DNA of 64,000 bases from Hyposmocoma kahamanoa (lineage: Eukaryota; Arthropoda; Insecta; Lepidoptera; Cosmopterigidae). The stretch spans positions 3,192,980 through 3,256,979 of the forward strand of contig NW_020654229.1 of assembly GCF_003589595.1 (NCBI RefSeq), written 5' to 3'. The translations under genes were made by a program, and so were the position numbers. The notes under the pieces were generated by a model that saw only the letters and a list, made by a program, of their open reading frames with translations, did no database searches and was not told where the DNA came from. Positions 63,646 to 64,000 of the stretch are shown here, one piece after another; within the stretch, counting starts at the first letter, position 1; each line of letters begins with the position of its first letter.

Positions 63646-64000
63646 ATAACCGCCTGGGCACGCTTAACGATTACATCCTGTATATCTTATGAATTATATA
63701 TATATATTATAATTATGATACATGTCTATTAATGACAATATTTTTATACGTGTAAACATAATATGATGCAACCTACAGGAAAAAAATAACAAAAATTTGT
63801 TATTTATATTTATTTGTTCATCATCATTGTTCTTTATACATATAATAAATGCTTTTCTATGTGTAATATTGATAAAATATTATACAAAAAATAGAATTAT
63901 AAAATATTTTGTTAAAAGTTTTAGTATATGTATTTAAAATAATCTGAAATTGTTACAATGTTACACATTTATTTAGAAATCTGATTACAGTCAAATATTA

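Overview
The window looks like lepidopteran (butterfly or moth) nuclear DNA. It is AT-rich, has small exons in very long introns, and is packed with tRNA-derived SINEs, 5'-truncated LINE tails and MITEs of lepidopteran style. Host coding sequence is limited to two genes of the yellow / major royal jelly protein (MRJP) family. Both lie on the minus strand in tandem, head to tail. No other host gene, tRNA gene, rRNA gene or CRISPR array could be supported.

Gene B (58346 down to 42760, minus) has 8 coding exons and reads as a complete secreted protein of about 400 residues. Gene A (26731 down to 1270 and off the left edge, minus) has 10 coding exons in the window, about 431 residues; its C-terminal exon lies beyond base 1. 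I traced both by splice sites and reading phase. Shared exons keep the same phase, and four pairs have identical length (133, 117, 177 and 184 nt), so the genes are tandem duplicates. Gene A has in addition three small exons (126, 60 and 42 nt). All are phase 1-1 and encode a polar Ser/Thr/Pro/Arg-rich stretch between the signal-peptide exon and the YNN-L-PMG exon. Both start codons have a TATA-like box at a plausible distance.

The rest is mobile-element sequence. Repeated families include: SINE-A (tRNA-like, about 10 copies); repeat B (about 280 bp, about 14 copies, at least five split by later insertions); SINE-C (tRNA-like, with a head-to-head inverted pair at 24.5-25.0 kb); SINE-D; a repeat with ends like ACCGACTTCAAAAAAGGAGG; and several MITEs with visible target-site duplications (8-bp, TTAA, TA and TTTA types). 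An ORF1-only LINE derivative is present in four copies, one with a 300-codon open frame at 50031-50933. The 28-42 kb interval between the two genes is a dense element graveyard. It holds a Ty3/gypsy integrase fragment, a Penelope-like RT fused to a jockey/CR1-like RT, a PHD-type ORF1 and several LINE tails.

Everything was read by eye. Family names for repeats are descriptive, element borders are approximate unless a target-site duplication is quoted, and no database search was run.
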